Program-made: the position numbers and the translations under genes
In this document: positions 25,215-35,577 of the stretch, in pieces
Layout of the letters: every line of letters begins with the position of its first letter
Numbering within the stretch: the stretch's first letter is position 1
From: Anaeramoeba flamelloides
Taxonomy: Eukaryota; Metamonada; Anaeramoebidae
Assembly: GCA_027625915.1 (NCBI GenBank)
Contig: JANTQA010000047.1
Span: forward strand, 10,230,001 to 10,294,000
Direction of reading: 5' to 3'
Length of the DNA stretch: 64,000 nt
The notes under the pieces: model-generated
What the model was told of the DNA's origin: nothing
The model's input: the letters and a program-made list of their open reading frames with translations, nothing else
Database searches by the model: none

Positions 25215-25741
25215 AAAAAATGAGAGAACCAGAAAACACTGGAAAAAACAAATCAAAAAAATCAAATTTTTTGCTAAAGCATAATAGTCAATATATATAT
25301 ATATATATATCAATTATGTAGAAAAATGAACATAAAAGAAATCTATAACATCAAAATATAATATCTTCCGGTAAAAATGGCTCAGTATCCAATTAGGAAA
25401 AAGGGAGCCCAAGAAAAAATAAAACCTATTACCAAATTCATTTAAACCAGAAAATTCCATATTACTCACAACAATTATTCTAAAAATCTTTATTTTTTCA
25501 CTCTTCATTCTCTTCTTTCTATTATTTTCCCCCTATTCTTTATTTTTTATTCTTTCTTTTCCTTTTCTTGAGAAAACTAAATTAAGATTCAAATACTTCT
25601 GATAACTCTATTTTAGGTACTCTTTTGATTAAAGTTCTCGAATTAAGTCACTGCAAAATTCTCTCTTTAACAAATTAGATGAAGTTTCATCTAAAACTTA
25701 ACAATAAAACCAATACCATTTTTATTTCCACGGTTTCAGTA

Positions 25742-25936
25742 CAGTCAGTTCCACTTTTAATCACAAACTTCAACGAAATTTAAGGCACAATAAAAATACA
25801 AAATTAAGGCACAAAATTTGGATTCTAGTAAAATAAATTGTAAAAAAAAAATATACCAAATTTTGTGCCTTAATTTGAGATTTTTTTGTGCCTTAAATTT
25901 CGTTGAAAGTTTGTGCCTTAAAAGTGGAACTGGTTG
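25742..25936. mobile_element. 195-bp TA-flanked MITE with arms of about 80 bp
   Basis: TA target sites are at 25740-25741 and 25937-25938. The arms run CAGTCAGTTCCACTTTTAA... and the complementary TTAAAAGTGGAACTGGTTG. Inside each arm the motif TTAAGGCACAA recurs, giving subterminal repeats that could be transposase binding sites. There is no coding sequence. The arms differ slightly (CAGTCAGTTCC against CAACCAGTTCC). Confidence 0.85.
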
Positions 25937-26135
25937 TATTTTGGGCGCATCAATTTATATTTTTTAACATTTTGTATTTTTTTCTTTTATATTCATAAAA
26001 ATGATTACTTATAAAAACATTAATACTCAGTAACTTAAAAGTGTTTTGATGAAGTGTTTGGAAAAATTCAATAAATTGTTTTTTTTCTTTGCCTTTTTTT
26101 TATTTTGGATGTATTTAAAATTTTTGGAATAGTTT

Positions 26136-27389
26136 TATATATATATAGTAATTAAAAGGATAAAAAATGAACAGAAAAAAACAAATATAAAAAAAGAAGA
26201 AAGGATGTGGTGATTAGATAGAGTAATAATGATTATTTATGATATTAAATAAGATCTTATTTGAAGGAAAATAATAAAAAACCACTTGAATATTCATAAA
26301 AAACATCATTATTGGAAAAAGACTAAATATTTTTTTATCGAATATTTGAAATGATAATTATGATATTTAACATAAAAAACAAAGAATCTATGGCTTTATT
26401 AAAATTTCATTCTTTTAATAAATTACACTAATTTCACAATTATCTGTTTCTTGTCGTAACCCCTTTAAATAATTGAAAAAGGCAATTCAATTGAAAATTC
26501 TCGTTTTTTATGTGTTTATAACACCTTAAACCTATTTTTAATTAACTCTGCGTTTACATAAACATTGTGAAATGAGTTTATTCAGTAAAATAAAAATAAA
26601 AATATAATATAAATGTTCAATAATATATAAATAAAAGTTTAATTTATAATAAGCTAACTAAATTGAAAAATACCTTTTTTTAAGGTGAATAAAAAAAAAT
26701 CTAATAAAATCCATTAACAATTTAAAAAATTCTGGCATAATACTAGAAAAAATATTTCCTATTCAACACCCCAAAAAAAAATAATAAAAAAAAATAAAAG
26801 AAAAATCAGAATAACTTTTTCAAATATTTAAGGTTTGTATAAAGTAAAATTAAAAGAAATATTTTCATAAGGCCATCAGTGAAACTTTTTTTGTGTTATT
26901 AGCATGATATCATATAAATCCTTAAAGTAATTTTTTATATTTTACTTTGATGAACCATCACTATAAAACATTTTGAAGTATTAAATGCCAAAATGATTCA
27001 TTACAAAAAATAATATTATCTCCAAAAATGTTTCAAATATTTTATTGGTGAAAGTAATATAAATGACGTTGTCAAATATATTGGCGTTATTTATTTTCAA
27101 TTTAGAACCCTATAAAATATTATTTTTCTATAATATTTTCTCAAAATTTTTATCAACTTTTTTTTATCATTAGTGGAATGTAATAAAAAAAATGTAAAAG
27201 ATAAAAAATTTGGAAAATCCATTAAAATTTATCATTTGTTCAATTGTTAAACTATAATTTTTTTTTAGTTATTTTAATTTTTATTAATTTTTTTATGCCC
27301 AATTAAAAAGGAAATGTTGTGAAATTACTAGTTAAAAAATTAGATATATTATCAATTTTTTAAAAATTTTAATGATATAAACCTTTCAT
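26136..27389. other. AT-rich intergenic DNA, nothing recognised
   Basis: No open frame of note and no clear inverted repeat. Confidence 0.5.
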
Positions 27390-28512
27390 AAAATAGATTT
27401 TTGATAAACACAAGATATTGGAACTTTGAAATCAAATATCATTAGTTATTCTATAAATGTTAAGAGTATAAAATAAATCAAAGTTGAATCTTTAAATTTT
27501 ACAATTTTTGAAAATATTTTTTTCTTATATTTTTGGTTTTTTAAATTGAGCTTTTAATTATAGAAAATCTATTTAGGTCAATACTTGACATTAGTCAGAG
27601 AATAAATCAAAAAAATTGATCCAAAAAGGTGTGTATTTGGAACAAATATTTTCTTTTTGAAGAAACTAACGAAAAAGATCACTTTTCCAAAAAAAACTTT
27701 TTAAATCTAAGAATAAGAATGAAAAAAAAAAATCTCGATAAAAGCCTATTTCAAAAGATTGGGTTTCTTTATCTTCTTAGTTTGTAAGAATACAAACTAT
27801 TTTTTCCTTGAATGTCTTGCCCCATTACTATTTATTATTATTTTATCAAAACCTTTTCAAACAATGTTTTACAAAATTCTTTTTACATATTTTTATCAAA
27901 CAAAGTAAAAGCAAAGAATATTGTTTCATAGATAAAGGAAAAGAATTGAATTCTCAAAATCAAAAAATAATTTTAAAATGTTCAACACAAATAAAAAGAA
28001 AAGTTGGTGAAAAAATTTAAAGAAGATTCAGAATTATTTTTTGGTTTTCATTTTAATGGAAAATAAAGAATAAAAAAATCAAAAAACATTCAACAAATCT
28101 CTCTTTCTTGATAAGAATTCAAAAAATAAACTCTTTTCTCAATCCAAACTAAAATTAGATTAATTAAATATAAATTGGAATTCAAATTCATTTATGAAAA
28201 TTCTTTTTCAATGTTATTATAAAATTTTGACAAGAAAAGTTTTTAGTTAAAGTATTAAAAACAAAACATATTAAATTAGAAGTAATTGATATCGAATATC
28301 ACTATATAATATCAGGAAATAAATGATTTTTTTGTTTATTTTTTCTTTTTCATTTTTTGGATTTCCATTTTTGAGTTGGTTTCTCAAAGAGTAAATTAGG
28401 AAACATGAAACAGCTTTTGTTTAGTCACATTCATTTATTCAAAAAAAATATTTTAACTAATTTAAATGAAGATAAACAGTGGTAATAAAAATTGGTAAAA
28501 TGTAATTTTATG
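27390..28512. repeat. R1 dispersed repeat, copy C, inverted and diverged
   Basis: In reverse complement it follows copies A, B and D. ACAAGATATTGGAACTTTG at 27412 pairs with the 11810 segment, the frame at 27808-28020 pairs with 22260-22526, and AATTGGTAAAATGT at about 28492 pairs with the left end of copy B. It is more diverged than A and B, and the terminal TTAA is no longer visible. Confidence 0.5.
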
Positions 28513-28910
28513 GGAAAACTCAAATAGGGTCGAAAAAATAGAATAAAAAAGAGAATATTTGAAAATGTTGAAAAAATTTGAAAGTATCTCAAAAGAAAGA
28601 AGTTTGTTCAAATTTTAAAACCTTTCAAACCGTTTTTCAAAAAGCAAAAAGATCAAAAGTATTTGATTTCAAATTTCACAAAATATTTTCAATTAAATGT
28701 TTTTCAATTAGTTTCTATTTATAACCATCGAAATTTGTCACAATTTTGAGAAGAATCAATTACCAAAATTTTTGAGTTATTAACTTGTTGATTATTATTT
28801 TATTTATTCATTTTTTACTCTTTTGGTTTTGTACTATATTTTGTAAAAATTATTTTACCAACCCACTTCAAATCTATTAATTTCTTAAATTTATACAACA
28901 CTTTTTGAGG

Positions 28911-29937
28911 ATGAATAATTTTTTTGAAGAAGGTTTACAATCAGAAATTGGAGATGAGCTTGCGAGTGATTTTGATCCATTTACCACAGAGATGCCAACT
29001 TTTGATTATGATTTTGGATCACTAATTAACTTGAACGAGTATCTGAATTCAACCCAACAAGGTAAGTTATTAATTAGATCATTAAGAAAAACAAACAAAA
29101 TAATTAAAGATTATTAACTAAATCGAATAAACAAAAAAAAAAAAAAAAAAACAAAAAGAAACTGAAATAGAAACAGAACAAATTATACCAAAATATGAAA
29201 TAAAAACAGAACCAATTACCTTTTCTCCAAAAACAGAAACACCACTTAGTCCAATACCGCTCCCCTTTGAATCAGGCTCTTCTCCTACTGAAATGGATCA
29301 ATATGATTTGATTGATCTCCCAAAAGAAATTTCTAGTGTAAAAAGAAAAAGGCAAAGGGGTTTTGCCTTTCAAGAAGATCAAAGAGAAACGAATAATCTG
29401 GTTTCTAATAAAAAGGAAATCAAAACCGAAAACAACACACAAATAAAAAAACCACGAACAAAAACCATTATTAAAAAAAAAAAAAAAAAAACCACAAAAA
29501 AAATAACCAAAAAAAAACCAAGCCAAGAAAATGTGAATAAAAATATTGTCATTGAAGATCTAGCCGAAGAACAACTCGCTGGCAAATTGTCAATCGAAGT
29601 TATTAGGAAACTATCAGAGGAACAAAAAGAAGTTCGAAAAAGACTAAAAAATCGTCTTTCTGCACAAACAAGTATAAACAAGATCCAAAACCAAATTAAA
29701 GATCTGGACAAAACAGTCAAAACTCTTTCCTCAAATAAAAAATCAATTTTAAGCAAATTAAATCGATCAAAAAAAGAAAGAAGACGTTTATTGGTTTGTT
29801 TAATTTTTTTTTTTGAAATCCTTTTTATTTTCACAGTTCTTTTTTTGAAAAATCCTCAAAACAATTCCTACGTTTTTTTTGAATTAAATTTTTTTTCAAA
29901 CAAACCAAAAACACACAACCCATCAACAAAACAATAA
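28911..29937 (+). CDS. Membrane-anchored bZIP transcription factor (ATF6/CREB3-like), two exons, about 305 aa
   Basis: Exon 1 is 28911-29061 (donor GTAAGT); exon 2 starts at 29171, or 29159 by an equally phased acceptor, and ends at 29937. The N-terminus is acidic and aromatic (DFDPFTTEMPTFDYDFGS), like an activation domain. A long lysine-rich stretch (about 140-167) is a likely nuclear signal. The bZIP region (about 203-257) contains KNRLSAQTSINK, close to the KNRxSAxxSR signature of CREB3 and ATF6 proteins, then a zipper-like helix. Directly after RRR comes a hydrophobic segment (about 257-276, LLVCLIFFFEILFIFTVLFL) and a short tail of about 29 residues. In animals this layout marks ER-anchored factors released by proteolysis in stress. 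The usual basic-region arginine after SAxxS is Ile here, and no RxxL site-1-protease motif is seen in the short tail. Family call by architecture; DNA-binding ability is uncertain. Confidence 0.8.
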
Positions 29938-30027
29938 TTTTTTTTTTTTATCTTTCAAAAAAATGTTTACGATCAAAGATCGAAATTTAAACAAAGCAAT
30001 TGTTTTAATTTCTTTGTTTTCGCAATA

Positions 30028-30438
30028 CCGATAAATTTAAAGAAGTGGCAAAACAATTTTTAGTCCATTTCCCATTTTTCAGAATCCTTACTTTCGTTTT
30101 CCGATTTATAAATGAAACTTTTTATTTCGAATTCCCAAAATATTTTGGAATTAGTTGTTGAAAAAAGTCAAAACTTTAATAAAAATTAATTAAAAATGAA
30201 AATTGTATCAAAACGGTTTTCCCTTTTTGTACTTTTGAGACAAATTTAATTATTTTTTTATGAGTTTAACAGTTACTTTCAAAATCTTCGTTTCCAATCA
30301 AATTTCCAAAACTAGAATTTTACAAAATTTGTTTACACTTCAGCCAACAAATTTCTTGAGTCATCAAAATTGGGTAAAAAAAATTCACAAAATGGAACTT
30401 GAACCAAAAATTATCAAATATTTTTTTGAATTTATCAG
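30028..30438. mobile_element. MITE family M4, copy a (411 bp)
   Basis: Left end CCGATAAATTTAAAG after TA at 30026-30027; right end TTTGAATTTATCAG. Subterminal blocks (TCCATTTCCCATTTTTCAG at left, TTGAACCAAAAATTATC at right) match those of the copies at 30539 and 55276. The right TA is altered. It is non-coding and sits just beyond the bZIP gene. Confidence 0.6.
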
Positions 30439-30538
30439 TTATAAATTTTTACAGATTTTTAAGGCCACAACCCTGATAATGTTTAGAAAGTGACACACTG
30501 GTGAAGACAAAGGTGCTTCTTAGAGTGGGTGGTGAATA

Positions 30539-30772
30539 CTGATAAATTCAAATAAATATCTGAAAATTATCACTTCATTTTTCATTTGACAAATTTTTTT
30601 ACGCAAGCCTTGAAGAAAGTATTTTATTCTTTTAAATGTTAAAAAAACTTTTTAAAATTGGTTGTGCTTCAAAAGGTTGTTTCTCTTGATTTGTTTTAAA
30701 AGTTGAGCGACATGAGATTACAAAATGGGAAATTGAACTAAAAATTTTATTAAATTCATTTGAATTTATCAG
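30539..30772. mobile_element. MITE family M4, copy b (234 bp)
   Basis: TA flanks at 30537-30538 and 30773-30774. Terminal inverted repeats CTGATAAATTCAAAT and ATTTGAATTTATCAG are exact over 15 bp. It lies about 100 bp from copy a. It is non-coding. Confidence 0.8.
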
Positions 30773-30988
30773 TATTTAAAAATAGGTATTGATCCAGATT
30801 AAATAAATGAATTAAAACTTGAATAAAAATTTGTTTTGATTAAGGCAATTTTAAATAAATGTGACACAAAAAAGTTTTCAAAAATATCTAAATAGATGAC
30901 AAACATTAATAGACCTATTTTCAGGGCTTTATATAAAACTATTTTGACATTATTGTTGAAAACAAATTTTTAAAAAAAGTTTTTAATA

Positions 30989-31104
30989 CAGCCATATTAA
31001 AAAAGTGAGGAATAAAAGTTTGACAAAATGTTTCGCCCAAACTACTTAATAGATGAGAAACACCTTTTCTAAAACTTTTATTTCTCACTTTTTTAAAAGG
31101 GCTG
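30989..31104. mobile_element. 116-bp TA-flanked MITE
   Basis: TA at 30987-30988 and 31105-31106. The ends CAGCCATATTAAAAAAGTG and, inward from the right, CAGCCCTTTTAAAAAAGTG match over about 33 bp. Further symmetric blocks (GCTTTATATAAAACTATTT near 30927 and its inverse near 31112) lie outside. The MITE may therefore sit within an older foldback. Confidence 0.75.
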
Positions 31105-31639
31105 TATGATCGTAGAAATAGTTTTAAAGCCAATCAACTTTTTTATGTCGATACCTCACTCGGTACAGGCATATGGGATATCCCAAAAGATCAAGTTAGT
31201 AAAAAATAAAATTATTTCCACTATTTTAAGATTAAAAGCCCATTATCATCATTAAAATGGCAATGGTTTTCCAATATGATCTTTTGAAACGCAAGTTTGA
31301 TCGGTCAAACTCGTTCAAAAAGACATAAAAAATTGATAAAATATTAAAAATTTTATTTCAATTCCAAATTGTCAAAATTTTTTTTATAAATACTTTGATT
31401 TCTGTGTTCGTTAATTTTTCTATATTAAGGCAAAGCGAATAAATAAATTGATTTTTTTTTTCTTATATTTTTTTTTTTTCAAAAACAAAATTAAGAAAAA
31501 AATAAAAATTTTTTTGAAAAATCTTTCCAAACAAAAAGCCAGAAGTGAGGTGGAAAAAAAGGAAGACAAAAATTAAAATTCGTAAAAAATGATTAGTTAA
31601 ATTAAAATTTGTTTTTTTGATTTTTTCAACTGAATTTGT

Positions 31640-32720
31640 GATGATCTTCAAAGTAAAATGTTTGTGTAACCAAATTTTTTGTACATAATTTTTTGAACAA
31701 CCTAAACAGATTTTTGTAGCACCAGTACCATGGAAATAAAAACAGGCGTGTTGTTCGTATCTATACTTTCCAGGATTTATAAGGCAACTATTTGTGGGGT
31801 TGTGGTAAAATTTTTCTTGATTTCAATTTATTTGATCTATTTTGGAATTGTTGAGTTGAGTTTCTTTAATCACGATCTTATAACAGTATTCCTCAATAAA
31901 TTTGGTTAAAAAATCTAACCAAACAATTTCTTTACCTTGAAGTTCTTTCTAAATAACATACATGTTATTGAGAGTAATAACAAAATACCCGATGAAACCA
32001 ACATTTGCCCAGAGACGTGCTTTGATGTTTCGAAAATTGTATCTGTTCAATGTTGAATCAGAACAACCCACAAAATTCATAACTTTGTTATATTGTATTG
32101 CTAGATCAGGCTTTGGTCTTCTACTTCTCCATTCATCATCCTTTCCTTCAGTATCAGGGCAAATTTTTGAAAAAAAATTAATTGGGTTTTTTTTTATGTT
32201 GATCTATTACAAATTTTCTTCAACTTTATGAAAATATTTTTTTCAAAAAACAATTCAAGCTCATACTTAATTGTTGAATCTTTCTGGAAAGGGGTTTATG
32301 TATCCCCTTTTTAATCTTTACAGATGTACATCCGGTTTTGAATTCATGACCACCCCAGAAATCTAATCATCAATCAGATAATCATAGTCATCAAGTTCAT
32401 TCAAGAGATCTTCTTTGGTGAATCTTTCTGTCAAAAATGGATCAAAAATGAATTGTTGATATCTCGCTTATTTTGATCTTTCTGAAGATTTTTACCTTTT
32501 ACTTTTTTTTGTGGCTTGGATTTTTGAAAATTTTTTCTGTTTTGTTTTAAGCTTCTTGTTTTTTTCGAGCAACTCTTTGGCAAACGACTTTGCTTTTATA
32601 TTTAATCTTTTTTTCCTTTTTCTCATTTTCTGTGAACCACTATTTTTGTTTTTGATATTTTTCTTTTTTTTTTTTTTTCCCTCATTGATCTTGGTTCTGG
32701 TTTTAGTATGGCAAATTTTT
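31640..32720 (-). pseudogene. Broken piggyBac-type transposase
   Basis: On the minus strand, after a basic N-terminal-like part (32720-32480), a frame at about 32160-31700 reads RPKPDLAIQYNKVMNFVG, then CSDSTLNRYNF, later a stretch like the 'wwk..f..lld.a..na' helix. A cysteine/histidine end follows (HACFYFHGTGATKICLGC). This order matches the last part of DDE_Tnp_1_7 (piggyBac) proteins: the YNxxMxxVDxxD block followed by the C-terminal zinc region. The catalytic centre is not recognisable and several stops interrupt the frame, so it is inactive. Its TTAA ends were not located. The recognition is from pattern memory without a search. Confidence 0.55.
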
Positions 32721-34496
32721 TGTTATTAAAATATGTTGGTTAAGTTTGTGATCTAGTGATGGGATGATGTGATATAGTTTGTTGTTTTTCAGATAGTTCA
32801 TAACAGATCATCGCTTCGGTACATTGAAAATAGAATATTAAGTGAACTTTTGGTTCTTTAATGAAAAAAAAAAAAAAAAAAATTATGAAATATGAAATTG
32901 ATTATATAAAGCATTGAATTAAAATAAATAGCGAAATAGATAAGTATTAATATTTTATCAAAATTGGAGTTTTCACGACTTTACAAATCGTTTTTTTTTT
33001 AAAAAAATAATGGTAAGGTATTTCACAATAATCTCAAATTTAGAAAATCTTATATACTAAAAAAAAATGGTCACAACAACTTACCGAATAATATACTAAT
33101 GGTTCTGCAAAATGTTTTTTCAGATTTTAATGAATTATCTTGAAAGAAAAAAAAAAAAAAAATCTTATTCCATTTTACCAAGATTCGGAAACTCATTTTC
33201 ATTAAACAAAATTGTTTTTGAACAAGAATGAAATCATTTTAAAAAGATTTTTGATCAAAGCAACTAAAAATAGTTCTAATAGGGACATCAATTTCAATGA
33301 ATAATCTTTTGTTCCAATCATGGATTATAAAAAAGCATGACTATTTGAATGATTGTTTCTCAAACACTTTTGATTCAATTTTTACCAATTACAGAAACCT
33401 GGAATTTTAGACTTTTTGAAAAAGAGTCTTTTTTGAATGGATTTAAAATTACGAAAAAAAAAATAAAAATAATAAATATTTTTGATTAAATAAAACCAAA
33501 AAAAATTCAAAAACTTTAAAAATGTTAAAATTTTATTTTAAAAAATTTGACTCAAGATCAAAAAGCTTTTAAACGCATCACCTATTAATAAGAATGAACG
33601 AGTATATTTATTAAAGAGGCACCAAGGCTTGAGCATATTGTGTGTTGTTTCCACAAGATATAAATTTCCGTCCTGAATGAGATATTTTTTTAAAATTTTT
33701 TGTGAATGAATGTATCAATTTAAAAAAAGTGAAATAGTAAAAGTTTTTGAGTCTTTAATAAAATTACTAAATAAAATTTTAGGAATTCGGGGAAACAAGA
33801 GGGGTTAATAACCCCACCCTTAAATAATAAAAAAAAAATAATAAAAGTTTTTAAAAAGTGTTTGTCATACTGTTCAATTTATTTTTTTAAAAGTATTTCC
33901 AATTTACTTTTTAAAACTTTTTGTAGTCGCTTTTTTAAAATTACTTTATTGCATTCACAGCTTTTTTTTTTTTTAATTTTTTACAAAATATGAATATTTC
34001 TCAAAAAAATTGGGTCTACTGAAATTTGTTGAAAAAAAAAAATGATTACAAAATATTTCACACACTTTTAAAAGTTGTTAATTTTGTAAATTTTATGTTT
34101 TGATTCACAAACTAGTTGTGAAAGCATCTGGAAAATAAAAAAAAAATGGCTTTTTTTAAGCACGTATTAAAACAGTGCAGGTGACCAAGTAATTTTGATT
34201 ACAACAATTTCACAAATTAAATTTCTTGTGAATTATTTGATGATTTTTCAATATTTTTGAGAATTTTATTGTGAGATAATATGATATTCCAAAATGCATC
34301 GTGATGGTAATTCAAACAAACATAAATCATATTTTCAACATATTTATCGTATCAGGGAAATAACTAAACGTTTTTTTTTTTTTTCTTATTATTTTATGAA
34401 ATTTCATTTTGAATATTACTTGGTGAGATTCTATTTTTATTTTATTTTGTGAATTTTTTTGTGACTGTTCACAAAAATTTTCAACTCTAAAATATA
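32721..34496. other. AT-rich intergenic DNA, nothing recognised
   Basis: Contains A/T runs and a small palindrome GGGGTTAATAACCCC at about 33804-33818. No gene is supported. Confidence 0.5.
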
Positions 34497-34659
34497 CTGG
34501 TATTTGAATTCTAAATGGGACAAAATTTTCACTTCATTTTCGATATTTTTCTTTAATAAAAAGAGTTTTCTCAGAAGTCGATTGGGATTCGGGATCTATT
34601 TGAAAAAGGAAATTGAAAATTCAGTTAAAATTTTTTCCCATTTGGAATTCGAATACCAG
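34497..34659. mobile_element. MITE family M1, copy b (163 bp)
   Basis: TA at 34495-34496 and 34660-34661. The ends CTGGTATTTGAATTCTAAAT and the inverted ATTTGGAATTCGAATACCAG match for about 40 bp with few differences. It is the cleanest M1 copy. Confidence 0.85.
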
Positions 34660-35136
34660 TATTTCTAAAAAAAAAAAAAAAAAATGGAGATTTCAGTCAA
34701 TAAAACTCATTTTCACCACCTTTCTCGTAACAGTATTATAAAAATGAATTTTTTTTAACAGTATTTTAAATTTTGCTCAATTTCTCAAAAAAAAAAAATT
34801 GTATAAAAACCATTTAATAATGAATTGTCAAAACTAAAAAAAAATAATTAAAATTTGTTCCTGATTCTGGGACTTTTAAAAAAAAAAAAAGACAAATGAT
34901 AAACTTTTATTAAATAAATTTATTGAATTTATTTTTTTTACTTTTTATTTAAACTTTTAACAAAAACCTTCAATACACATTAGAAACGCGAATTAAGGTT
35001 AAAAAAGCAATTAACAAAAATCAAACAAAACCAAAACCCAGAACAAAAAGTCACAAAAAGGGTTATTGGCTCGATCAAAAACACGATTCATAGTCTGGGA
35101 TCGATTCCTGAAAAGAAGGATCAACCTACAATTGAG

Positions 35137-35577
35137 ATGGGGCTGCCAGAAACAGGATTTATTGACGAGCAATGGGCAAATATTAAAAACACATTGGTTA
35201 AAAACACAAATAATCGAACCGGATTTGTTATGATGATGGTGATATTGGCAATAACCTTAGTCTTTGGAAATGAAATGATGTTTGGAAGTTCCAAAAGTAT
35301 TTCAATCCCATTCTTTTCAAATGATGCAGACGTTTCACGCAACTTGAAAAGTGACGCTTACGATAAGCAAATGTCTAAAGACAAATTTGCTGGATCGGAA
35401 TTATTTTCAATAGAAGAAATTAGTGAACAAGAAACAGATGATGCGGAAGAAATTGAAACGAAATTAGATGATCCGCATTATTTAAATAATCAAGCCCAAG
35501 ATCATAACATTGATGATCATCAACAAGATCACTATTCAAATCAAAAATATCTTAAAGAGATACAAAGGCCGTTATAA
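35137..35577 (+). CDS. Unknown single-pass membrane protein with acidic tail
   Basis: From the ATG the product is 146 aa. A hydrophilic start (GLPETGFIDEQWANIKNTL) is followed by a membrane segment at about 28-45 (TGFVMMMVILAITLVFG). A longer acidic, His/Gln/Asp-rich tail follows. The frame is open upstream to 34984 with plausible coding content (KRVIGSIKNTIHSLGSIPEK) but no in-frame ATG. An AG at 34982-34983 closes the stop just before it. An upstream exon joined there is likely, but I could not place it. I do not recognise the family. Codon use and composition look like a real gene rather than chance in this AT-rich DNA. A C-terminal exon of a larger gene is the main alternative. Confidence 0.6.
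   Translation: MGLPETGFIDEQWANIKNTLVKNTNNRTGFVMMMVILAITLVFGNEMMFGSSKSISIPFFSNDADVSRNLKSDAYDKQMSKDKFAGSELFSIEEISEQETDDAEEIETKLDDPHYLNNQAQDHNIDDHQQDHYSNQKYLKEIQRPL

Larger units (their letters stand above)
24603..26135. mobile_element. MITE/transposon family M3, copy b, containing a nested MITE
   Basis: Inverted ends: left AATTCCAAAAAATTGGACAC, right reading inward AAACTATTCCAAAAATTTT. TA is present outside each end, though the left one lies in a (TA)n run. The stretch 24690-24930 and the right 200 bp match copy a at 8805-10050. The interior differs: about 25158-25211 encodes CPCCKIKIDDKDHLIWEL, a Cys/His cluster like LINE C-termini, with stops around it. A separate 195-bp MITE sits at 25742-25936. 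The element is therefore a composite of insertions. Confidence 0.6.

Noticed and set aside
29379-29834. 151-aa minus-strand frame
   Set aside because: Antisense to the bZIP exon; composed of F/L/I runs from poly-A/poly-T and without family resemblance.
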